Assembly (NCBI GenBank): GCA_937887565.1
Contig: CALABS010000059.1
Span: 62,001-126,000 of the forward strand
DNA: 64,000 nt
Direction: 5' to 3'
Source of the DNA: an uncultured Rhodospirillaceae bacterium
GTDB lineage: Bacteria; Pseudomonadota; Alphaproteobacteria; Rhodospirillales; Magnetospirillaceae
Positions 1 through 6,719 of this stretch are shown here, piece by piece; position 1 is the stretch's first letter, and every line of letters starts with the position of its first letter. The translations under genes and the position numbers were made by a program. The notes beneath the pieces were generated by a model. That model did not search any database, had not been told where the DNA came from, and saw nothing but the letters and a program-made list of their open reading frames with translations.

Positions 1-2
1 GC

Positions 3-1028
3 TGCCTGGGCATCCTGATTCCGCCGTCGATCATGCTGATCCTGTACGGCGCCACCGCCGGCGTGTCGGTGGTCAAGCTTTATGCCGGCGCCTTCTTTCC
101 CGGTCTGATGCTGGCCGGGCTCTATATCGGCTACGTGATCCTGCGGTCCATCGTCAATCCCAAGCTGGCGCCCCGGCTGCCCAAGGAAATGGCCAACGTG
201 CCCCTGCGCCAGGTGGTGTGGGAACTGGCGACGTCGTTCCTGCCGCTGGCGGTGCTGATCATGGCGGTGCTGGGCGCCATCCTGTTCGGACTGGCGACGC
301 CCTCGGAGGCCGCGGCCATCGGCGCCCTGGGAGCGGTGGTGCTTGCGGCGGCCTACGGCCAGTTGCGGTTCGACCGCATGAAGGAATCGGTGTTCCTGAC
401 CGCGCGGGCCACCGCCATGGTGTGCTGGCTGTTCGTGGGCTCGTGGGCGTTCTCGTCGGTGTTCTCCTATCTGGGCGGTCACGAGGTGGTCGAGCAGTTC
501 ATGATCGGCCTAGACCTCGGCCCCATCGGCTTCCTGATCCTGACCCAGATCATCATCTTCCTGCTGGGCTGGCCGCTGGAATGGACCGAGATCATCATCA
601 TCTTCGTGCCCATCTTCCTGCCGCTGCTGCCGCATTACGGCATCGACCCGCTGTTCTTCGGCCTGCTGGTGGCGCTGAACATCCAGACCTCGTTCAACTC
701 GCCGCCCATGGCCATGGCCGCCTATTATCTCAAGGGGGTGGCGCCGCCCCACATCCGCCTGACCCAGATCTTCGCCGGCTGCATTCCCTTCGTCGGCCTG
801 GTGCTGGTGGCGATGGTGCTGCTCTACATGTTCCCCGCCATCGGCCTGTGGCTGCCCGACTACCTGTACGAGGGCGGCGGCGGCACCTACACCATCGGCG
901 CGGACCCCTCGGCGCCGGATGCCGGGGACGGCTCCGGCCAGCCGCCCATCCCCACCGACGAGGACACCGGCGGCGGCCTGCCGCCCATCCCACAAGGCGG
1001 CCTGCCGCCCATCCCCATCCCGCAGTGA
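3..1028 (+). CDS. TRAP transporter large permease (DctM family), 5'-truncated
   Basis: The reading frame is open from the first bases of the window, so the gene begins upstream and only the C-terminal ~340 residues are present. It is a very hydrophobic protein. The segment LGILIPPSIMLILYG near the window edge and later SFNSPPMAMAAYYLKG are typical of the DctM/large permease subunit of tripartite ATP-independent periplasmic transporters, which import organic acids with the membrane ion gradient and a periplasmic binding protein. After the last membrane helix there is an odd cytoplasmic or periplasmic tail of about 45 residues made of repeated Pro-Pro-Ile-Pro units, which is not part of the usual family. 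The 7-nt gap to the next gene indicates an operon with the 2-hydroxyacid dehydrogenase. The binding protein and small permease must lie upstream, outside the window. Confidence 0.93.
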   Translation, partial: CLGILIPPSIMLILYGATAGVSVVKLYAGAFFPGLMLAGLYIGYVILRSIVNPKLAPRLPKEMANVPLRQVVWELATSFLPLAVLIMAVLGAILFGLATPSEAAAIGALGAVVLAAAYGQLRFDRMKESVFLTARATAMVCWLFVGSWAFSSVFSYLGGHEVVEQFMIGLDLGPIGFLILTQIIIFLLGWPLEWTEIIIIFVPIFLPLLPHYGIDPLFFGLLVALNIQTSFNSPPMAMAAYYLKGVAPPHIRLTQIFAGCIPFVGLVLVAMVLLYMFPAIGLWLPDYLYEGGGGTYTIGADPSAPDAGDGSGQPPIPTDEDTGGGLPPIPQGGLPPIPIPQ

Positions 1029-1035
1029 GGACCCC

Positions 1036-2004
1036 ATGAACAAGCCCCGCATCGTCGTCACGCGCCGCCTGCCGCCCCGGGTCGAGGAGCGCCTGTCGCA
1101 AAGCTTCGCACCCCTGTTCAACCCCGACGACGCCATCCTTCCGGCCGAGGAGATGCTCGCCCGCGCGCAAGCGCTCCGCGCCGACGCCCTGCTGGTCACC
1201 ATCACCGACCGCGTCCCGGCCGAGGTCATCGCCCGCCTGCCCGACAGCGTGCGGACGATCGCCACCTTCTCGGTGGGCTTCAACCACATCGACCTCGACG
1301 CCGCCCGGGCGCGGGGCATCGTCGTCACCTACACGCCCGAGGCCGTCACCGAGGCCACCGCCGACCTGGCCCTGCTGCTGATGCTGGGCGCGCTCCGCCG
1401 CGCCCACGAGTACCAACTGCAGCTGCGCCGGGGGCAATGGGACCGCTGGACGGCATGGAAGGATCTGGGCCTCAATCCCGGCGGCAAGGTGCTGGGCATC
1501 GTCGGCCTGGGCCGCATCGGCCGCGCCGTCGCCAGGCGGGCAAGACCGTTCGGCATGAGCATCCACTACCACCAGCGTCGCCGCCTGTCGCCCGAGCTGG
1601 AGGACGGCGCCGTCTACCACGACAGCCTGGAAAGCCTGTTCCGCGCCGCGCGGGTGGTCTCCCTGCACACCCCCACCACCCCCGAGACCCGGGGCTTCAT
1701 CGACCGCCGTCGGCTGGGCTGGCTGCCCGAGCATGCCGTGTTCGTCAACACGGCGCGCGGCGACCAGGTGGACGACGACGCCCTGATCGAGGCGCTGTCC
1801 TCGGGCCGGCTGGCGGCGGCGGGTCTCGACGTCTTCAACAACGAGCCCGATTTCGACAAGCGCTACCTGGACCTGCCCAACACCTTCCTGTTGCCGCATA
1901 TCGGCACCTCGACGGTGGAGACGCGCGACCGCATGGGGTTCGACGCCATCGCCAACCTTGAGGCGGTCTTCGCGGGCACCGAACCGCCCTGGCGGATCGC
2001 CTAA
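1036..2004 (+). CDS. D-2-hydroxyacid dehydrogenase (glyoxylate/hydroxypyruvate reductase type)
   Basis: A 322-residue NAD(P)-dependent dehydrogenase that interconverts 2-keto acids such as glyoxylate or hydroxypyruvate and D-2-hydroxyacids. The nucleotide-binding loop is GIVGLGRIGRA (about residue 155). The catalytic set is visible as NTARGD (Arg), GLDVFNNEP (Glu) and LLPHIGTST (His). I chose the ATG at 1036 because it follows a GTGAGGA ribosome site and gives the standard N-terminus (MNKPRIVVTRRL); the frame stays open further upstream only inside the TRAP gene. Co-transcription with the permease suggests the transporter brings in an organic acid that this enzyme oxidises or reduces. Exact substrate cannot be told from sequence. 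Confidence 0.92.
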   Translation: MNKPRIVVTRRLPPRVEERLSQSFAPLFNPDDAILPAEEMLARAQALRADALLVTITDRVPAEVIARLPDSVRTIATFSVGFNHIDLDAARARGIVVTYTPEAVTEATADLALLLMLGALRRAHEYQLQLRRGQWDRWTAWKDLGLNPGGKVLGIVGLGRIGRAVARRARPFGMSIHYHQRRRLSPELEDGAVYHDSLESLFRAARVVSLHTPTTPETRGFIDRRRLGWLPEHAVFVNTARGDQVDDDALIEALSSGRLAAAGLDVFNNEPDFDKRYLDLPNTFLLPHIGTSTVETRDRMGFDAIANLEAVFAGTEPPWRIA

Positions 2005-2873
2005 CCCTTGGAAGACACCGCCACGCCGCCCATGATCGCCGCCAGCCCGGCCAGGTTGGTGGCGGTCAACGGCTCGCCCAGGAGCATCCAGGAAAACAGC
2101 ACCCCCGCCGCCGGCACGGTCAGGAAGGCCAGCGACACCGTGACCGCCGGCAGCATGCGGGTGACGGTGATCGCCGCCCAGAAGGCGAAGGCGGTGGCCA
2201 GCGGGCCGTTGTAGAAGGCCACCCACAGGAATTCAGGCGCCCACTCGACGTCGGGCAGGCCCTCCAGCGCCACCGCCAGGATCGTCAGCGGCACCAGCCC
2301 CACCACCATCTGCCATGGCGCCAGTTCCAGCGGCGAGGACCTCCAGACGTGCCCCCGCACATGCAGGATCGCCGCCGCCCAGGCCAGCGCCGCCAGCAAC
2401 AGCAGGCCGTTGCCCATCAACGCATCCCCGTCCGCCCAGTCGAAGCCCAGGGGATTGAACAGCACCAGCACGCCGGCCAGCCCGAGCGCCACACCGCCCA
2501 GCCGGGCCGGCGTCAGCCGCTCGCCCAGCAGCAGGGCCGCGCCGGGCGCCACCCACAGCGGCGTCGTATAGGCCAGGATGGCGGAACGGCCCGCCGGCAC
2601 CCATAGCAGCGCCAGGTTGATCAGGGCCATGAACGCCGCCATCTGCAGCAGGCCGACGCTGGCCACCACCGGCCAATCGTGCCGCGACGGCAGCCCGAGG
2701 CGCCGCCGGGCGGCCAGCACGGCGGCAAGGCAGGCCACGCCCAGGACCAGGCGCAGCACCGCGAACCACACCGGCTCGATGTAGTTCAATCCAATCTTCA
2801 GCACGGGCCAGTTGGCGCCCCACAGCCCGACCACCGCGACCAGGAGCGCACCGGCGGTTCGATTGATCGCCAT
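2001..2873 (-). CDS. EamA/DMT-family transporter
   Basis: A 290-residue polytopic membrane protein with about ten helices arranged as two EamA repeats; each half has the family's signature (for example LWGANWPVLKIGL near the N-terminus and FLTVPAAGVLFSWMLLGE near the end of the second repeat). Members of the drug/metabolite transporter superfamily export amino acids, nucleotides or other metabolites; the substrate is not predictable. It converges on the hydroxyacid dehydrogenase with a 3-4 nt overlap of the stop codons, so the two are transcribed towards each other. Confidence 0.9.
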   Translation of the reverse strand: MAINRTAGALLVAVVGLWGANWPVLKIGLNYIEPVWFAVLRLVLGVACLAAVLAARRRLGLPSRHDWPVVASVGLLQMAAFMALINLALLWVPAGRSAILAYTTPLWVAPGAALLLGERLTPARLGGVALGLAGVLVLFNPLGFDWADGDALMGNGLLLLAALAWAAAILHVRGHVWRSSPLELAPWQMVVGLVPLTILAVALEGLPDVEWAPEFLWVAFYNGPLATAFAFWAAITVTRMLPAVTVSLAFLTVPAAGVLFSWMLLGEPLTATNLAGLAAIMGGVAVSSKG

Positions 2874-2903
2874 TCCCTGGATATTGGGCCGCGCCGTCGC
2901 CGC

Positions 2904-3341
2904 CTAAAGCTCGGCCACCTCGCTGCCCTGTCCGTTCTCCCGCGGGCGTAGCCCCTTGAGCGGGCGGCCGGCGAAGACCCCTTGCTTGAGTTCCTGGACC
3001 ATGCGCTGGGCGAATTGGGGATCGGGGGCCAAGACGTCCATCAGCCACGCGCGGTCACCCGAGTTCCAATCCTGCGGCGGCAGCCGCCGCACGCCATTGA
3101 GCAGGCGGCTTTCCGCCTCCTCGGACAAGAACGCCCAGCTGGCGAAGGCCAGCGGCGTGCTGCCCTGGCGCCACAGGCGGAACTGCCGCAGCATGACCGG
3201 CGGCATCACCAGCCATTCCAGGTCGGCGATGAACAGGAACTTGTGCGTCGCCGGCTTGGCCATCAGATAGACCACCTCGCCCAGCACCTCGGCCAAGGTC
3301 GCCGCCTGACGCGGGGATGTCTTGCCGTCTTCCTCGGTCAT
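2904..3341 (-). CDS. HlyC-type toxin-activating lysine acyltransferase, orphan
   Basis: A 145-residue protein that I recognise as the RTX-toxin acyltransferase family (HlyC/ApxC), which transfers a fatty acyl chain from acyl-ACP to internal lysines of RTX toxins. Both known catalytic residues are kept: His33 (in KPATHKF, equal to HlyC His23) and Asp102 (in WLMD, equal to HlyC Asp92). The surrounding blocks PLAFASWAFLS and DWNSGDRAW also match. I chose the ATG at 3341 rather than the longer frame from 3428, because it gives the family-length N-terminus. HlyC is about 170 residues; the missing part is at the C-terminus. No RTX protein (nonapeptide GGxGxDxxx repeats) or type I exporter gene lies in the window, so the target is unknown. 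It is divergent from a TetR regulator that probably controls it. Confidence 0.85.
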   Translation of the reverse strand: MTEEDGKTSPRQAATLAEVLGEVVYLMAKPATHKFLFIADLEWLVMPPVMLRQFRLWRQGSTPLAFASWAFLSEEAESRLLNGVRRLPPQDWNSGDRAWLMDVLAPDPQFAQRMVQELKQGVFAGRPLKGLRPRENGQGSEVAEL

Positions 3342-3436
3342 GCGTCCCTCCCAATTTATCGGTTCGTAACCTCGAATTGAAAAGATATGTGAAAAAACCA
3401 TCAACATGACTGGAACCATCAGCCTCAAACATGCTA

Positions 3437-3455
3437 ACTATGCGGAGGACATAGT
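3437..3455. promoter_or_regulatory. Inverted repeat, candidate TetR operator
   Basis: ACTATG-N7-CATAGT is a perfect 6+6 inverted repeat lying 25 bp upstream of the TetR gene and in the shared region between it and the divergent acyltransferase gene. TetR-family proteins commonly bind such palindromes and repress both their own gene and the neighbour. The assignment to this regulator is inference from position. Confidence 0.45.
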
Positions 3456-3479
3456 CCAGTCGAATACACCTGCACAGGG

Positions 3480-4133
3480 ATGGCCTTGCCCGAACAGAAG
3501 ATCCGGCGCCGCCTGCCGCGCAAGGAGCGCGAAAGGTTGATCATCGACGAGGCCGTTCGGTTCTTCGCCGAAGTCGGCTTCGAGGGCCAGACGCGCGCGC
3601 TGGCTCAACGCCTCGGCGTGACCCAGCCGTTGCTCTACCGCTACTTTCCCGACAAGGAAAGCCTTATCGAGCGGGTGTACGAGGAAGTCTTCATCGGCGG
3701 ATGGGATTCGGCCTGGGACGCCTTGATCACCGACCGGTCGCGGCCCCTGGTCGACCGGGTGATCGATTTCTACGCCGAATACTCCCGCGCCAACAGCAGC
3801 TATGAACGGGTTAGGCTGTTCCTGTTCGCCGGCCTCAAGGAGCCGGCACTGGCCAACCGTTACCTGGCCTTCATCCGCGACCACCTGTTCGTGCCGCTGG
3901 CCAAGGAGATCCGGGCCGAGGCCGGAATGCCCGAGGACACGCCCACCGACGCCGAGATCGAATGCGTGGCCGGCCTGCATGGGGCGGTCGGCTATATCGG
4001 CACCCGCCGTTGGGTGTTCCAGGCGCCGGTGCCGACCGATACCGCGGCCATCCAGACGGAGATCATCGCCTCGTTCCTGATCGGGGCGCCGGCGGCGTTC
4101 CGCACCCTCTCCAAGGCCGGCGCGGCCGAATAG
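3480..4133 (+). CDS. TetR/AcrR-family transcriptional regulator
   Basis: A 217-residue regulator. The N-terminal 60 residues form the TetR helix-turn-helix (RERLIIDEAVRFFAEVGFEG, then TRALAQRLGVTQPLLYRYFPDKE), and the rest is a helical ligand/dimer domain of unknown specificity. The start ATG follows an AGGG ribosome site. It is divergent from the HlyC-type acyltransferase gene with a 138-bp intergenic region that contains a perfect inverted repeat, so it most likely represses itself and that gene. The ligand is unknown. Confidence 0.9.
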   Translation: MALPEQKIRRRLPRKERERLIIDEAVRFFAEVGFEGQTRALAQRLGVTQPLLYRYFPDKESLIERVYEEVFIGGWDSAWDALITDRSRPLVDRVIDFYAEYSRANSSYERVRLFLFAGLKEPALANRYLAFIRDHLFVPLAKEIRAEAGMPEDTPTDAEIECVAGLHGAVGYIGTRRWVFQAPVPTDTAAIQTEIIASFLIGAPAAFRTLSKAGAAE

Positions 4134-4203
4134 CCCTTGCCAACCGGTGCGCGGGGGGATAGTCCAGAAGACGCCCGCCCAAACCGCGCGAGGGGGAAAC
4201 ACC

Positions 4204-4512
4204 GTGACCACGCGACTCCTGGCCGCCGCCCTGACGCTGCTGGCCCTGTCCGCATGCTCGACCACGCCCAGGCCGTTGGTTCCCGACACCACCCAGGGAC
4301 CGGCCAGCTATGTCTGCTATTCCAGCCTGGTTTCCAGCCCCGACGAAGTCCGCGCCATCGCCGAGCGCCAGTGCGGGCGCTGGGGGATGCCGGTCAGCGG
4401 CGTCATCGGCCAGTCCTTCTCGCCCTTCCGCTGCGGCGTGCTGACGCCCACCGTGGCCGCCTTCCAATGCGGCGGCGGGGCGCCGCCAATGGCGGCGCCC
4501 CTCGCCTTCTAG
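4204..4512 (+). CDS. Small outer-membrane-type lipoprotein, function unknown
   Basis: A 102-residue protein starting at GTG 4204, chosen because a GAGGGGG ribosome site precedes it and because the translation then begins directly with a lipoprotein signal (MTTRLLAAALTLLALSACS, lipobox LSAC). The mature part is about 85 residues with four further cysteines (VCYSS, RQCGRW, FRCGV, FQCGG), which could form disulfides in the periplasm. I do not recognise the family. It lies 70 bp after the TetR gene and converges, with overlapping stops, on the Tim44-domain gene. Confidence 0.7.
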   Translation: MTTRLLAAALTLLALSACSTTPRPLVPDTTQGPASYVCYSSLVSSPDEVRAIAERQCGRWGMPVSGVIGQSFSPFRCGVLTPTVAAFQCGGGAPPMAAPLAF

Positions 4513-5453
4513 AGCTGCTCGATCGCCGACAGCAGCCACTTTCCACCGGGGGCGCGGACGAAGGTCCACGCCTCGGTGGCCTCGACGGGGGCGTCGGGAT
4601 CACCCTCCACCACGCGACCGTCGCCGTCGACGGAGTAGTCGCGCGCCGAGAAGGTGATGACGGCGGTGGCGAAGTCCAGGTCGCCGTCGCGCCAGCTTTC
4701 GGTGACGTCGCCCTTCAACAGCTCTACGTCCTCGACCACGTTGCGCACGCCCCGGCTGGCGTCGCGCGATAGGTCCTCGGCCAGCCACGACACCACCTCG
4801 GGGGTGGCAAGGCCGCGCAGGCGGCCGACATCCCCCGCCGTCCACGCCGCCTGGACACCGGCGATGATGGCGGTGAAGGCGTCCTTGTCCTCGGGCGTGG
4901 GCTCGAACTGCTTTTCGACCCGCGCGCCGGCGGCCGTTCCCGCCGAAGCGGCGGTCGGCCCATAAGCTTGACGGGCATGACCGGCGCCGGCCGGCGCCGG
5001 CTGGGTGTTGCGGCGGAACAGCCGCAGCGCCAGCCACACCAGGCCGCCGATCAGCGCCAGTTGGAAGACCATGCCCAGGAAGCTGGCCATGGGCGCCGCC
5101 GCCCCCATGCCGGCGAAGGCCGAGGAATTGAACAACAGCCCGAACAGGCCGGCGCCGAGGAACCCGGCCATCAGCCCGCCCATCATGGGATTGCGCTGGA
5201 AGAATCCCGGCCGCGACGCGCCCATGGCCCCCGACGGCGCCATCTGACGCTGGCCCAGAAGGCTGGGGTTGACCATGGGCTGCTGGGCGCCCGGCGTCGC
5301 CGGCGGCGGCGTGATGCTGCGCTCGATGGGGCGGTCGAAGCTGCGCGAGCCGCGCGAGCCGAACCCGCCCCCCTTGCCGGCGCGGGCGAAGGCGTCGAGC
5401 GGCATGGCCAGCACGATGGCGATCAGGATGACGACAATGGCGGACGGCCTCAT
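4509..5453 (-). CDS. Tim44-domain membrane protein
   Basis: A 314-residue protein. The N-terminus is a signal sequence or anchor (RPSAIVVILIAIVLAMPLDA). A Gly/Arg/Pro-rich linker follows, then hydrophobic stretches around residues 100-160, and a C-terminal domain of about 130 residues from FEPTPEDKDAF to the end that fits the bacterial Tim44-like fold (conserved VVSWLAEDL and WTFVRAPGGKWLLSAIEQL). In mitochondria Tim44 links the import motor to the inner membrane; bacterial relatives are membrane-associated and poorly characterised. I took ATG 5453, which starts the signal sequence, over the longer frame beginning at 5615. Confidence 0.82.
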   Translation of the reverse strand: MRPSAIVVILIAIVLAMPLDAFARAGKGGGFGSRGSRSFDRPIERSITPPPATPGAQQPMVNPSLLGQRQMAPSGAMGASRPGFFQRNPMMGGLMAGFLGAGLFGLLFNSSAFAGMGAAAPMASFLGMVFQLALIGGLVWLALRLFRRNTQPAPAGAGHARQAYGPTAASAGTAAGARVEKQFEPTPEDKDAFTAIIAGVQAAWTAGDVGRLRGLATPEVVSWLAEDLSRDASRGVRNVVEDVELLKGDVTESWRDGDLDFATAVITFSARDYSVDGDGRVVEGDPDAPVEATEAWTFVRAPGGKWLLSAIEQL

Positions 5454-5532
5454 GGGTTCCCCTGGCTGAAATGAAATCGGCGCGGCGGATATAGGTCCCG
5501 CCGCGCCGGTTTCAAATGCCCCTGCCCGTGGA

Positions 5533-6651
5533 TCAGACGTTGGCCTCGTCGCTGCCCTTGATGCGGCTTGCCAGCGACGCGGCCATGAACTGGTCGAGGT
5601 CGCCGTCGAGCACACCCTGGGTGTCCGAGGTCTCGACGTTGGTGCGCAGGTCCTTGACCATCTGGTAGGGCTGCAGCACGTAGGAGCGGATCTGGTGGCC
5701 CCAGCCGATGTCGGTCTTGGTGTCCTCCAGCGCCTGGGCGGCGGCCTCGCGCTTCTGCAACTCGGCCTCGTACATGCGGGCGCGCAGCATCTCCCAGGCC
5801 CGCGCCCGGTTCTGGTGCTGCGAGCGCTCGGTCTGGCAGGCCACCACGATGTTGGTGGGAAGGTGGGTGATGCGGACCGCCGAATCGGTCTTGTTGACGT
5901 GCTGGCCGCCGGCGCCCGAGGCGCGGTAGGTGTCGATGCGGCAATCGCCTTCGTTGATGTCGATGGTGATGGTGTCGTCCACCTGGGGATAGACCCACAC
6001 CGAGGCGAAGCTGGTCTGCCGGCGCGCGTTGGCGTCGAAGGGCGAGATGCGCACCAGGCGGTGCACGCCCGCCTCGGTCTTCAGCCAGCCATAGGCGTTG
6101 CGGCCCAGCACCCGGATGGTGCCCGACTTGATGCCGGCGCCCTCGCCGGCGCTCTCCTCGATGTATTCCACCTTGTAGCCGTGCTGCTCGGCCCAGCGCG
6201 TGTACATGCGCAGCAGCATCTCGGCCCAGTCCTGGGCCTCGGTGCCGCCGGCCCCGGCATTGACCTCGAGATAGCAGTCGTTGGAATCCGCCTCGCCGGA
6301 CAGCAGGGTCTCCAGCTCCATCTTGGCGGCACGGTCCTTGAGCGCGCGCAACTGGGCCTCGGCGTCGGCCGCCACCTCCTGGTCGCCCTCGGCGTCGGCC
6401 AGCTCGATGAGGCCCAGCAGGTCGTCGAGTTCGGCCTCCATCTGGCGGCAGCCGGTGATGGCGGTGTCCAGCTGGGTGCGCTCGCGCATCAGCTTCTGCG
6501 CCTTGTCGGCGTCGTTCCACAGATTGGGGTCCTCGGACAGGGCGTTGAGCTCGTCGAGGCGCCTGAGCGCGACGTCCCAGTCGAGGTGACGCTTCAGCAG
6601 CGCGGAGGACTGACGGATATCCTGGGCCAGCGCTTCGATTTCGGCGCGCAT
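5533..6651 (-). CDS. prfB: Peptide chain release factor 2
   Basis: A 372-residue class I release factor that recognises UGA and UAA and triggers peptidyl-tRNA hydrolysis. The codon-recognition tripeptide SPF (in VRISPFDANARR) marks it as RF2 rather than RF1, and the GGQ motif (GAGGQHVNKTDSAVR) is intact. The frame is uninterrupted: the +1 programmed frameshift near codon 25 found in many bacterial prfB genes is absent, with no in-frame UGA near the start. It lies 68 bp downstream of mrcA on the same strand and is probably the last gene of the amidase-mrcA-prfB run. Confidence 0.97.
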   Translation of the reverse strand: MRAEIEALAQDIRQSSALLKRHLDWDVALRRLDELNALSEDPNLWNDADKAQKLMRERTQLDTAITGCRQMEAELDDLLGLIELADAEGDQEVAADAEAQLRALKDRAAKMELETLLSGEADSNDCYLEVNAGAGGTEAQDWAEMLLRMYTRWAEQHGYKVEYIEESAGEGAGIKSGTIRVLGRNAYGWLKTEAGVHRLVRISPFDANARRQTSFASVWVYPQVDDTITIDINEGDCRIDTYRASGAGGQHVNKTDSAVRITHLPTNIVVACQTERSQHQNRARAWEMLRARMYEAELQKREAAAQALEDTKTDIGWGHQIRSYVLQPYQMVKDLRTNVETSDTQGVLDGDLDQFMAASLASRIKGSDEANV

Positions 6652-6719
6652 GGCGGTTCCTTTCGATCTCGAATGTGAGGCACGGTTTTAGGGGATGACG
6701 CGACCGCGCGCAACACCAC

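Noticed and set aside
6540..6651. Programmed +1 frameshift site in prfB
   Set aside because: The frame is continuous and there is no in-frame UGA near codon 25, so no recoding is needed.
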